DNA from: JAQVSV01 sp041667045
GTDB taxonomy: Bacteria > Elusimicrobiota > Elusimicrobia > Elusimicrobiales > Elusimicrobiaceae
Reading direction: 5' to 3'
NCBI GenBank assembly: GCA_041667045.1
Contig: JBAYFS010000087.1
Coordinates: 1-9,099 of the forward strand
DNA length: 9,099 nt
The translations under genes and the position numbers were made by a program. Positions within the stretch are counted from its first letter, which is position 1, and each line of letters begins with the position of its first letter. Positions 1 through 6,006 of the stretch are shown here, piece by piece. The notes beneath the pieces are model-generated. The model searched no databases. It saw only the letters and a list, made by a program, of their open reading frames with translations, and was not told the DNA's origin.

Positions 1-177
1 AAATTCCATGCCCATGATACTCAGCGGTTCGGTGTACATGCGGGACATGAAACCCGGCGCGAAAATTACTTTATGCCGCCGGAGCCGGCGCAAAAAACCG
101 GACGGCGCCAGCGCGCCGGCCTCCAGCCAGGCCGAGTCGAACTCAGCGGTCAAGTTTGCGGGATAATCCGGATGCAT
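1..177 (-). CDS. Partial hypothetical protein, second gene of the SIR2 operon
   Basis: This reading frame starts with ATG at 175-177 and stays open for 59 codons to the window edge, so only the N-terminus is visible. It begins Met-His-Pro-Asp-Tyr-Pro. Around residues 36-43 it reads HKVIFAPGF, a charged residue followed by a hydrophobic strand and Pro-Gly-Phe; this resembles the first core strand and oxyanion turn of some alpha/beta hydrolases, but the visible part is too short to assign a family. No signal peptide or membrane segment is seen. The start lies 3 bases after the stop codon of the SIR2 gene, and a GGAAGA ribosome-binding-like sequence lies inside the end of that gene about 10 bases upstream, so the two are almost certainly co-transcribed and probably translationally coupled. 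I am confident that it is a real gene and have little confidence about its function. Confidence 0.7.
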   Translation of the reverse strand, partial: MHPDYPANLTAEFDSAWLEAGALAPSGFLRRLRRHKVIFAPGFMSRMYTEPLSIMGMEF

Positions 178-180
178 GGG

Positions 181-1935
181 TTAAAATTCTTCCAGTGTTT
201 TTTCCGCCGCCCGGGAATGCTGGTACCACTGCGAAAACTCCGTCTGGATAACGGATTTCGCGCGGGCGAGTATTTTGAAAAGCTCGCCGCGGTCCTCGCC
301 GAAGAATTCGGCGGCCACCAGATCGGCGAATTCGGTGTCGAACTTGATTCTCTTAAACAGTTCCGGGCTGCCTTTGCCGCAATAAACGGGCGAGCGGGCG
401 AACCAGTAAAGCGAACTGCTTTTAAGCGGGTATTTTATGGAATAGGCCAGAAACATCAGATCGGCTTCCAGCAGCCGGGACTTGATATCGAATTCCAGCG
501 GGAAATCCTGCCGCGCCACCAGTTCCAGCAGATATTCGAACATGGCGGTCAGGGGTTTGGCGTTGCCGTCCGTTTCTTTCGCGCGATAGTGGATAAATTC
601 CGGCTGGACTTCCCAGTTGAGGATGTATTCCATTGCGTCCAGCGTGAAATTAAGGCGCTTGGTTTTAAGAATTTCCGCCAGCAGCGAGAATTTGCCGTGC
701 TCAATCGCCGTCGCGGCGATCACTTCCATGAGGCAGAAACAAAGATACTGCCGCACGCCGCTCCGCCCGAAGCCGCCTTTGCGCTGGGCTTTGCTTATCT
801 GCTCGAAAATCTTTGTGATATGCTTAAAATCCTTGGGGCTGTAGCGGATTATCTGCTCGGACAGGAGCAGGTAATTTGAGCAGAACGAAAACAGTTCAGT
901 GAAAACCGTCCAGAGTTCGGGGTAGGAGTCGGACGCGGAATCGAGGCGCGAATCAATCCGACGGATTATTTTCTGGCGCTCATCGTCAATCGCGTGCAGT
1001 ATCTCGATGTCGGAAGCCGGGGAAAGGAACATGTTTTTAAATCTTGTCTGGTAAACCGCGCTTTTCGTCTGCTCGGAGTTAGAGCGCGCGATTTCAATGC
1101 GCGCGTAGAGGTCCGCCAGAAAATCACCCGCGCTTTCGATGTTGATGCTGATTCCGTTTTGGCGGGCGAGCATTTCCCGCGCGTTTTCGGACAGTTTCCC
1201 CTGCCACGCCGCCCAGTAAAGGCTGTAGCCGGAGAAGCGGCGGTTTTTCAGAATGGCGGAAACGCTTTCATCGTCCTCGTTGGCGGCATAGCCCAGCACG
1301 ATGAGGCCGTGCCGCTCCACAATGTCGCGGATATCCGCGCACAGGTCCCTGGGCAGGGCGGACAGGTCTTTTTTCGTGTTGCGTATTTTGCCTTTTTCAA
1401 TGGTTCCGTGAATTTTATAAATGCGGCAGAATTTTTCCTGGTTCCACGGTTTGGAAAATTTGGCTTCGTCTTCCGATATGACGGTGTATTTGCCGTTTAG
1501 GCCGACCTCGTCGAGCGCCTGTTCCAGCAGGCGGTCGAAATTGGTGGTTATTATGAACTTTATGAATCCCCGGCGCACGAAATCGGCAATCAGCCTGTGC
1601 GCTTTGCCCGGACTGATGCCCGCGAAAATGTTTTGCAGATAGCCGCGCTGTTCCTCGTTTGAGGGGAACACCGAGGCGATAATGTCCGAATAGGTGCTGT
1701 TCGCGAATTTCTTTTTGTAATACTCCCGTATCTCCGCGTCTGAAATGGGCGCGCCGCTTTTATCCTCCATCTGCTTTATGAGCTTCAGTGTGCCCAAAAG
1801 GATATCCATGCCGGAGGGGATGCCCGCGTCTTTCGACACGCCCGCGCCGATAAAAAGCGCGTACCGCGCGCATCCGTCCGCCATGTTGTAGGCGAGCGGA
1901 ATTATGGGGTCTATCGCGAAATCGTTGTCTTCCAT
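181..1935 (-). CDS. SIR2-like domain protein, probable NAD-hydrolysing type with large helical C-terminal region
   Basis: The protein has 584 residues. Seen directly: residues 28-41 carry the NAD-binding signature FIGAGVSKDAGIPSG, residues 130-134 read TTNFD, residues 174-177 read KIHG, and residues 211-217 read LIVLGYA followed by acidic residues. By analogy with the SIR2 family, Asn132 and His176 are the catalytic pair. The CxxC pairs that bind zinc in deacetylase sirtuins are absent after His176, which fits the SIR2-like (SIR2_2) group, many of whose members degrade NAD in phage defence (ThsA, DSR1/2 and SIR2-HerA are known examples). Residues from about 285 to 584 form a mostly helical region that I do not recognise; in defence proteins such a region often senses the trigger or oligomerises. 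The start is supported by AAGGA 5-6 bases upstream of the ATG. It is the first gene of an operon with the frame at 1-177 and is divergent from the gene at 2035. The SIR2 fold is secure; a defence role is inference. Confidence 0.9.
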   Translation of the reverse strand: MEDNDFAIDPIIPLAYNMADGCARYALFIGAGVSKDAGIPSGMDILLGTLKLIKQMEDKSGAPISDAEIREYYKKKFANSTYSDIIASVFPSNEEQRGYLQNIFAGISPGKAHRLIADFVRRGFIKFIITTNFDRLLEQALDEVGLNGKYTVISEDEAKFSKPWNQEKFCRIYKIHGTIEKGKIRNTKKDLSALPRDLCADIRDIVERHGLIVLGYAANEDDESVSAILKNRRFSGYSLYWAAWQGKLSENAREMLARQNGISINIESAGDFLADLYARIEIARSNSEQTKSAVYQTRFKNMFLSPASDIEILHAIDDERQKIIRRIDSRLDSASDSYPELWTVFTELFSFCSNYLLLSEQIIRYSPKDFKHITKIFEQISKAQRKGGFGRSGVRQYLCFCLMEVIAATAIEHGKFSLLAEILKTKRLNFTLDAMEYILNWEVQPEFIHYRAKETDGNAKPLTAMFEYLLELVARQDFPLEFDIKSRLLEADLMFLAYSIKYPLKSSSLYWFARSPVYCGKGSPELFKRIKFDTEFADLVAAEFFGEDRGELFKILARAKSVIQTEFSQWYQHSRAAEKTLEEF

Positions 1936-1977
1936 ATATCCTTATTCTAGCAAGCAAGCTGGAAAAATCAAGGCGGA

Positions 1978-1995
1978 TTGCGCGTTCGCGCGCAA
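1978..1995. repeat. Perfect inverted repeat with TTCG loop in a divergent intergenic region
   Basis: The arms TTGCGCG (1978-1984) and CGCGCAA (1989-1995) are perfectly complementary and enclose TTCG. The dyad lies between the divergent SIR2 gene and the secreted-protein gene, outside any coding region. It has no following T run, so it is not a terminator. It overlaps a possible -35 element of the rightward gene, which would suit an operator, but there is no other copy in the window to support this. Confidence 0.4.
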
Positions 1996-2006
1996 AGTAT
2001 TAATAT
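1978..2006 (+). promoter_or_regulatory. Possible promoter of the 2035-3529 unit
   Basis: TTGCGC at 1978-1983 and TAATAT at 2001-2006 are separated by 17 bases and match the sigma-70 -35 and -10 consensus at 3 of 6 and 4 of 6 positions. Transcription would begin near 2013, leaving a leader of about 22 bases with a GGGG ribosome-binding-like stretch at 2027-2030. The match is modest and the call rests on spacing and position. Confidence 0.3.
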
Positions 2007-2034
2007 ATCCGCAGGCAGTCCATTACGGGGTACT

Positions 2035-2934
2035 ATGAAAATTCGAATGTTTTTTGCAGTGTTAACACTGCTGTGCGCGGCTTGCGGCGCGGCGGAATAC
2101 AGGCTGAGTCCGGAGCGCGAAGCGCTGGTCCAGACCATGAGCCAGATGCCCGGCTACATCGGCATGCTTAAAGAAATGTCCAAAACAGTCAAAAGCGGCC
2201 AGTATCCCGAACTGCGCGCGGCGGTGGACCGGCTCCGCCGGACCATACGCATAGCGCGGGGCGAAAGCCGTTGTTTCAAAACCGGAACCGATTTCGGCTG
2301 GAAGGTGCGCGCGCTGGAAATGGATTATAAATCTTTTGTGGACAGTATTTCCAAGGTGCAAAATTGCGACATTCCTTTTCTGATAGACGATATGGAAGCC
2401 ATTCCCCTTGCCCTGGACCACAGCCTTAAACCCGCGCTGGCGTTAAACGCCGTGAAAAAATCGTCGGCGGCTCCCGCGGCTATGCCCGCGCAGGTTCCGC
2501 CGGCCATCGCATCCGCGGCGGTTTCCGCGCCGCCGGCCCCTGTTCCGGTCCAGAAAGCGGCGGAACCGAGTTTTATAGGTCCCCAGCCGGCTCCTTCCGA
2601 TACCAGCGTTGCCGATATAAAAAACGCGCTCGCGGCTTTTCGGAGCGCTGTTGATAATTACGCCAAAAACAATCCTGGCAAAAACATAGTAGACATCGCG
2701 GTCCTCAAACCCTCTTATGTCACCGAAATCCCGGTTCTGAAACTGCCAGGCAGGGAAGCGTCGTCTTCCGTGATGGTTATTTCAAACGACAGTTTCCCCC
2801 CCGATATCGGGCCCGCTTTATCCAATGACGGGGGCTGGGCCGTGATAGGCGACCGAAATTCTCCGCGGTTCGGCAAAGTCCTGATAAACTCTACGGACAA
2901 ATCGCCGGAAGGCAAATCCTGGTACGAGTATTGA
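2035..2934 (+). CDS. Exported protein with Pro/Ala-rich linker and pseudopilin-like C-terminal domain
   Basis: The frame is open further upstream, but the ATG at 2035 is preferred because it begins a clear export signal (Lys-Ile-Arg, then a hydrophobic stretch, residues 5-16) and follows a G-rich ribosome-binding-like stretch; the product has 299 residues. The end of the signal reads LLCAACGAA: Cys17 could be a lipid-modified cysteine, but the position -3 Cys fits the lipobox poorly, so ordinary cleavage near residue 19-20 is equally possible. Residues 22-140 look helical and contain Cys80 and Cys111, a possible disulphide in the periplasm. Residues 144-190 are a flexible Pro/Ala/Val linker. 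Residues 193-299 resemble the globular part of type II secretion or type IV pilin-like proteins: a helix of the ALAAFRSAVDNYAKNNPG type, then EIPVLKLPG, GGWAVIGD, and a final GKVLINSTD...GKSWYEY. The hydrophobic pilin N-terminus with a prepilin cleavage site is missing. It precedes the flavin reductase gene by 25 bases. The exact role is unknown. Confidence 0.85.
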   Translation: MKIRMFFAVLTLLCAACGAAEYRLSPEREALVQTMSQMPGYIGMLKEMSKTVKSGQYPELRAAVDRLRRTIRIARGESRCFKTGTDFGWKVRALEMDYKSFVDSISKVQNCDIPFLIDDMEAIPLALDHSLKPALALNAVKKSSAAPAAMPAQVPPAIASAAVSAPPAPVPVQKAAEPSFIGPQPAPSDTSVADIKNALAAFRSAVDNYAKNNPGKNIVDIAVLKPSYVTEIPVLKLPGREASSSVMVISNDSFPPDIGPALSNDGGWAVIGDRNSPRFGKVLINSTDKSPEGKSWYEY

Positions 2935-2959
2935 CGGATTCTGTAATACGGGAGACTAT

Positions 2960-3529
2960 ATGAAAAAATCCATAGGACCAAAAACGGTTTTATTCACCCA
3001 CCCGGTTCTTCTTATCGGCACTTATGACGAGGACGGCGTTCCCAATATCATGACCGCGGCCTGGGGCGGCATATGCTGCAGCGAACCGCCCATGGTGGCT
3101 GTTTCCCTGCGCGAAGCCACGCATTCCCACGCGAGCATAATCAATTCCGGCGCGTTCACGGTGAATATTCCGTCCGCGCGCTATGTGCGGCACGCGGATC
3201 TGGCGGGTCTGGTCAGCGGGCGTGATTTTGATAAATTCGACAGGCTCGGCCTCACCGCCGTCCGCAGCACGCTGGTCAACGCGCCGTATGTGGAAGAATT
3301 CCCCGCCGTGCTTGAGTGCCGCCTTTTCAAATATGAAAAACTCGGCCTGCACACGCAGTTTATCGGGCAGATTATGGATTTCAAGGCCGACACGGAAACG
3401 CTGGATGCTGAAGGCTTTCCGGATATCCGCAAGGTTGATCCGTTCGTGTTCGGCTCGTTCGGGAACGCTGAATATTTCAGACTGGGCGATGCTATTGGGA
3501 AGGCTTTTTCCTGCGGCAAGGACCTGTAG
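2960..3529 (+). CDS. Flavin reductase family protein (flavoredoxin-like, FMN-binding split barrel)
   Basis: The protein has 189 residues, the usual size for single-domain flavin reductase-like or flavoredoxin proteins, which bind FMN in a split beta-barrel dimer and pass electrons from NAD(P)H or other donors to flavin or partner proteins in the cytoplasm. Typical elements are visible in order: HPVLLIGTYDEDGVPNIMT at residues 14-32, the SEPPMVAVSLR segment at 41-51 that lines the flavin site, GAFTVNIP at 64-71, and AGLVSGRDFDKF at 82-93, a signature I associate with this family. The C-terminus has the usual Glu-Tyr-Phe-Arg-Leu-Gly ending. The start is fixed by GGGAG at 2950-2954, 5 bases before the ATG. 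It probably shares a transcript with the secreted protein upstream, although no functional link is evident. The family is secure; substrate and partner cannot be read from sequence. Confidence 0.92.
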   Translation: MKKSIGPKTVLFTHPVLLIGTYDEDGVPNIMTAAWGGICCSEPPMVAVSLREATHSHASIINSGAFTVNIPSARYVRHADLAGLVSGRDFDKFDRLGLTAVRSTLVNAPYVEEFPAVLECRLFKYEKLGLHTQFIGQIMDFKADTETLDAEGFPDIRKVDPFVFGSFGNAEYFRLGDAIGKAFSCGKDL

Positions 3530-3547
3530 GTTAGGCTCAGGTTTTTG
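3522..3547. terminator. Weak possible terminator between convergent genes
   Basis: ACCTG at 3522-3526 can pair with CAGGT at 3538-3542 around an 11-base loop and is followed by a short T run (3542-3546). The stem is only 5 pairs and lies partly inside the end of the flavin reductase gene, so it is a poor rho-independent terminator. It is noted because the two convergent genes are only 7 bases apart and no better structure is present. Confidence 0.2.
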
Positions 3548-3851
3548 TGGATTCAACCAGATCAAGATATTTTTTCAAAGTCACAAGGGTGATTTTTATC
3601 TTCTTGCGCCTGAGCGAGTAATGCTCTTCCGACTCCATGGCCGTGCCGTCTTCCGGCAGGGTTATTGATTTGATGTAATCTTTCGCCACCTGGCGCGAAA
3701 AAAGGCGCTGGAGAAGGTTTTCGGTCTGTTTCACCAGAATTTCAAACCTGTCCGAATGGCGGTTATGAAATGAGGTTTTCCCGGCAAGATCCTTAAACTC
3801 GGATATTTTCCTGCTCAGCAGCTTAATCGTCAGAAGTTTTGACTCTTTCAT
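3537..3851 (-). CDS. Small conserved-looking hypothetical protein, coupled to the hydrolase
   Basis: The protein has 104 residues and I do not recognise it. It is rich in Lys, Arg, Leu and Ser and is predicted by eye to be mostly helical: an N-terminal helix (about residues 1-22), a polar stretch with Ser-Phe-His-Asn-Arg-His at 27-32, a long helix from about 33 to 63, and a basic C-terminal helix from about 78 to 100 (LRRKKIKITLV, then LKKYLDLVE). There is no signal peptide, membrane segment or Cys. Its ATG overlaps the hydrolase stop codon as TAATG, and AAGGA lies a few bases upstream inside the hydrolase gene, so translation is probably coupled. The overlap, the ribosome-binding site and the single uninterrupted frame argue that it is real rather than chance. 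No function is proposed. Confidence 0.75.
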   Translation of the reverse strand: MKESKLLTIKLLSRKISEFKDLAGKTSFHNRHSDRFEILVKQTENLLQRLFSRQVAKDYIKSITLPEDGTAMESEEHYSLRRKKIKITLVTLKKYLDLVESTKT

Positions 3852-4648
3852 TAGTTTCCTTGGGCGAAACGGACTATCGCCTGCGTGAACGGTTCAGGCA
3901 TTTCAAACGGGATATTATGCCCTGAGTTTTTTATAAACTCAAATTTAACGCGCGGTATACGGTTCGCCATTTGGCGCGACTCTTCTGTGGTTATAAGAAA
4001 ATCCATACCGCCGGATAGGACAAGCGCGTCTGCCTTTATCGCGGATAGCTTCGTTTCGGAGTTGTGCGAAATCAGCGCGTCCTTTTGCCTGGCAAAATTT
4101 TCCGGCGAAGGCAGATAAGGATATTTCACCGTGAAAGCCAGGATATTTTCAAATGCTTCCACGTTGTCAAACATTCTGGGCGATAACAGCCACGGATAGG
4201 CGTTGCGCCAGAACAGTTCCGAATTGCCGTGTACCTTATGCAGCTGCGCGAAAGCAGAAATCAGCAGATTGTTGCGTTTGGAAGAAACAGCGGCGGTTGA
4301 CACCAAAACAAGTTTTTCCGTTTTTTCCGGATACGCCGCCGCGAATTCCTGCGCAATGTAGCCGCCCAGCGAGTGGCCCAGGATTATCGCTTTTTCAATT
4401 TGCAGAAAATCAAGAAGAGCTTTTATGTCTTCGGCGAAAAGTTTTGTGGAAGATTCTTCGCCGGACGTTTTCGTCCGTCCCGCGAAGCGGTTATCCGGCA
4501 TTATCAGCTTGAACGTTTTGGCTAAAGTTTTGCGGACCGGTTCCCAGCCCGTGATGTCCGAACAGAAACCATGCGTAAGCACCAGCGGAAACCCTTCCCC
4601 TTCGGTTTCAAAGTACGTTTCGCAATTGTCGTGTTTAAAATATGGCAT
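3851..4648 (-). CDS. Alpha/beta hydrolase fold protein
   Basis: The protein has 265 residues, the normal length for soluble alpha/beta hydrolases (esterases, haloperoxidase-like and meta-cleavage hydrolases). The catalytic triad is visible: nucleophile Ser93 in the elbow GHSLGG (91-96), Asp216 in SGGMDFLIT, and His244 in SGHNIPFEMP. The oxyanion-hole HG is at 26-27 and the DNRFAGRT segment at 52-59 corresponds to the family's usual D-x-R-G-x-G-x-S. The lid region is about residues 120-190. No export signal is present, so it acts in the cytoplasm. The substrate cannot be told from sequence. No ribosome-binding site precedes the ATG; a TATAAT sits exactly 20 bases upstream, suggesting a very short leader. 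It is the first gene of a two-gene unit with the 104-residue protein and is divergent from pepT. Confidence 0.93.
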   Translation of the reverse strand: MPYFKHDNCETYFETEGEGFPLVLTHGFCSDITGWEPVRKTLAKTFKLIMPDNRFAGRTKTSGEESSTKLFAEDIKALLDFLQIEKAIILGHSLGGYIAQEFAAAYPEKTEKLVLVSTAAVSSKRNNLLISAFAQLHKVHGNSELFWRNAYPWLLSPRMFDNVEAFENILAFTVKYPYLPSPENFARQKDALISHNSETKLSAIKADALVLSGGMDFLITTEESRQMANRIPRVKFEFIKNSGHNIPFEMPEPFTQAIVRFAQGN

Positions 4649-4695
4649 AAGTTTTTTTGTATAGTTATATTATACATTTTGCAAGGAGCTTATTT
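4649..4695. promoter_or_regulatory. Compact divergent promoter region with a dyad
   Basis: Only 47 bases separate the hydrolase and pepT starts. On the minus strand TATAAT occupies 4674-4669. On the plus strand several TATATT/TATTAT hexamers lie at 4666-4673, so the two -10 elements would overlap. A perfect inverted repeat, TGTATA (4658-4663) and TATACA (4671-4676) with a 7-base spacer, covers this spot. The pepT ribosome-binding site AAGGAG is at 4683-4688. No convincing -35 element is visible on either strand. Confidence 0.45.
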
Positions 4696-5931
4696 ATGGA
4701 AATGGATTTGAAAGAAAAATTATATTCCTATTTTACGGAATTTACGGCGGTGGACACGCAGAGCGACGAAAAGTCCGAAACCTGCCCCTCAACCGCCGGG
4801 CAGTTAACGCTGGCCCGCATCGCCGAACGGGAAATGAAGCGAATAGGCCTCGATAAAGTGGAAGTGGACGAGAACGGCTATGTATACGGCGAACTGCCGG
4901 GCAGCGCGCCCGTCTCCGTTCCCGTAATAGGTTTTCTGGCTCACCTCGACACCGCGCCCGACTGCTCCGGCAAAGATGTGGCGGCCCAGCGGCACCGCGC
5001 TTACAAAGGCGGCGATATCGTCATTAACAAGGAAATGGGCATAACGCTGGCCGGGGATTCCGAAGGCCTTAAGGAAAGCGTCGGGCACGATATTATCACT
5101 GCGTCCGGCGGAACGCTTCTGGGCGCGGACAATAAAGCCGGAATGGCTATTATTCTAGCGGCTTTCGAATACCTGAAAAATAACCCGCAGATTCCGCACG
5201 GCACGCTGAAGGTTGCCTTCACGCCTGATGAGGAGATAGGCCGTGGCGCCAATAAATTCAACCTCAAAAGATTCGGCGCGCGCTATGCCTATACCATTGA
5301 CGGCGGCGTGGAAGGCGAGCTGGAAGACGAAACTTTCAACGCCGATTCCGCCCATATCACGGTTACCGGGCGTAGCTACCACCCCGGCAAAGCGAAAAAT
5401 TTAATGGCTAACGCCGCGCGCATCGCGGCGGACATCGTCGCCTCCTGGCCGGAAAACATGCTTCCCGAAACCACGGAAGATCGCGAAGGTTTCATCATGG
5501 TCACCGACATTTCCGGCGGCGTGGAGAAAGCCGACGTTTCCGCTATCGTGCGTGATCACGACCTGGCTAAACTCAAGGAAAAAGAAGCTCTTCTGGAGGC
5601 CATCGTTTCTCAGATGAAGCTTAAATACCCCAACGCGCAAATTGAGCTTAAGTTCGCGGAAAGCTACCGCAACATGAAAAGCGTAATTTCCGGTCATCCC
5701 GAAGTCATGGACAAGCTTTTCGCGGTTTTCAAAAACGAAGGCATCACGCCTATCCATAATCCCGTCCGGGGCGGCACGGACGGCGCCCGGCTTTCCTTCA
5801 TGGGTATGCCCACGCCGAATATTTTCACCGGCGGCAATAATTTCCACGGCATGTATGAGTGGGTTTCGCTTAATTCGATGGAAAAAGCGGCGAAAGTAGT
5901 GATCGGGCTGGCTCAGGAATGGGCGAAGTGA
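4696..5931 (+). CDS. pepT: Peptidase T (tripeptidase, zinc metallopeptidase family M20B)
   Basis: Peptidase T removes the N-terminal residue from tripeptides in the cytoplasm, feeding peptide-derived amino acids into metabolism. An ATG-free extension is open upstream of 4696 from another possible ATG at 4657, but the start at 4696 is chosen because AAGGAG lies 7 bases before it; the product is then 411 residues, close to the roughly 408 of the enterobacterial enzyme. The dinuclear zinc site is complete: His83 and catalytic Asp85 in AHLDTAPD, bridging Asp145 in LLGADNKAG, catalytic Glu179 and ligand Glu180 in TPDEEIG, Asp202 in IDGG, and His384 in GGNNFHG. The lid/dimerisation domain lies at about 210-320, and NPVRGGTDGARLS (355-367) is the M20B substrate-binding signature. 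It stands as a single gene ending in a strong terminator. Identification is secure. Confidence 0.97.
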   Translation: MEMDLKEKLYSYFTEFTAVDTQSDEKSETCPSTAGQLTLARIAEREMKRIGLDKVEVDENGYVYGELPGSAPVSVPVIGFLAHLDTAPDCSGKDVAAQRHRAYKGGDIVINKEMGITLAGDSEGLKESVGHDIITASGGTLLGADNKAGMAIILAAFEYLKNNPQIPHGTLKVAFTPDEEIGRGANKFNLKRFGARYAYTIDGGVEGELEDETFNADSAHITVTGRSYHPGKAKNLMANAARIAADIVASWPENMLPETTEDREGFIMVTDISGGVEKADVSAIVRDHDLAKLKEKEALLEAIVSQMKLKYPNAQIELKFAESYRNMKSVISGHPEVMDKLFAVFKNEGITPIHNPVRGGTDGARLSFMGMPTPNIFTGGNNFHGMYEWVSLNSMEKAAKVVIGLAQEWAK

Positions 5932-5959
5932 AATATTGAAGTGAACGGCAAAAGAAAAA

Positions 5960-5987
5960 CTGCCCGCGTGGTGCGGGCAGTTTTTTT
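5960..5987. terminator. Strong rho-independent terminator, probably bidirectional
   Basis: CTGCCCGC (5960-5967) and GCGGGCAG (5973-5980) form a perfect 8-pair GC-rich stem around GTGGT, followed by seven T (5981-5987). On the opposite strand the stem is followed by a T-rich run (complement of 5951-5959), so the same hairpin can end pepT from the left and the helicase unit from the right, which fits its place between convergent genes. Confidence 0.93.
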
Positions 5988-6006
5988 AATTCCGGTTGAA
6001 TTGTAT

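Noticed and set aside
73..879. Long plus-strand open frame of 268 codons opposite the SIR2 gene
   Set aside because: It has no ribosome-binding site, no recognisable domain and unusual composition, and it lies antisense to a gene with clear SIR2 motifs; GC-rich codon bias of the true gene keeps the opposite strand open.
1943..1964. TAGAAT with upstream TTGATT as a promoter for the SIR2 gene
   Set aside because: The hexamers are 16 bases apart, but TAGAAT ends only 8 bases before the ATG, so the transcript would omit the AAGGA ribosome-binding site that clearly supports this start.
4657..4695. Upstream ATG extension of peptidase T by 13 residues
   Set aside because: The extra residues overlap the promoter dyad, have no ribosome-binding site and are absent from the usual family length; AAGGAG directly supports the start at 4696.
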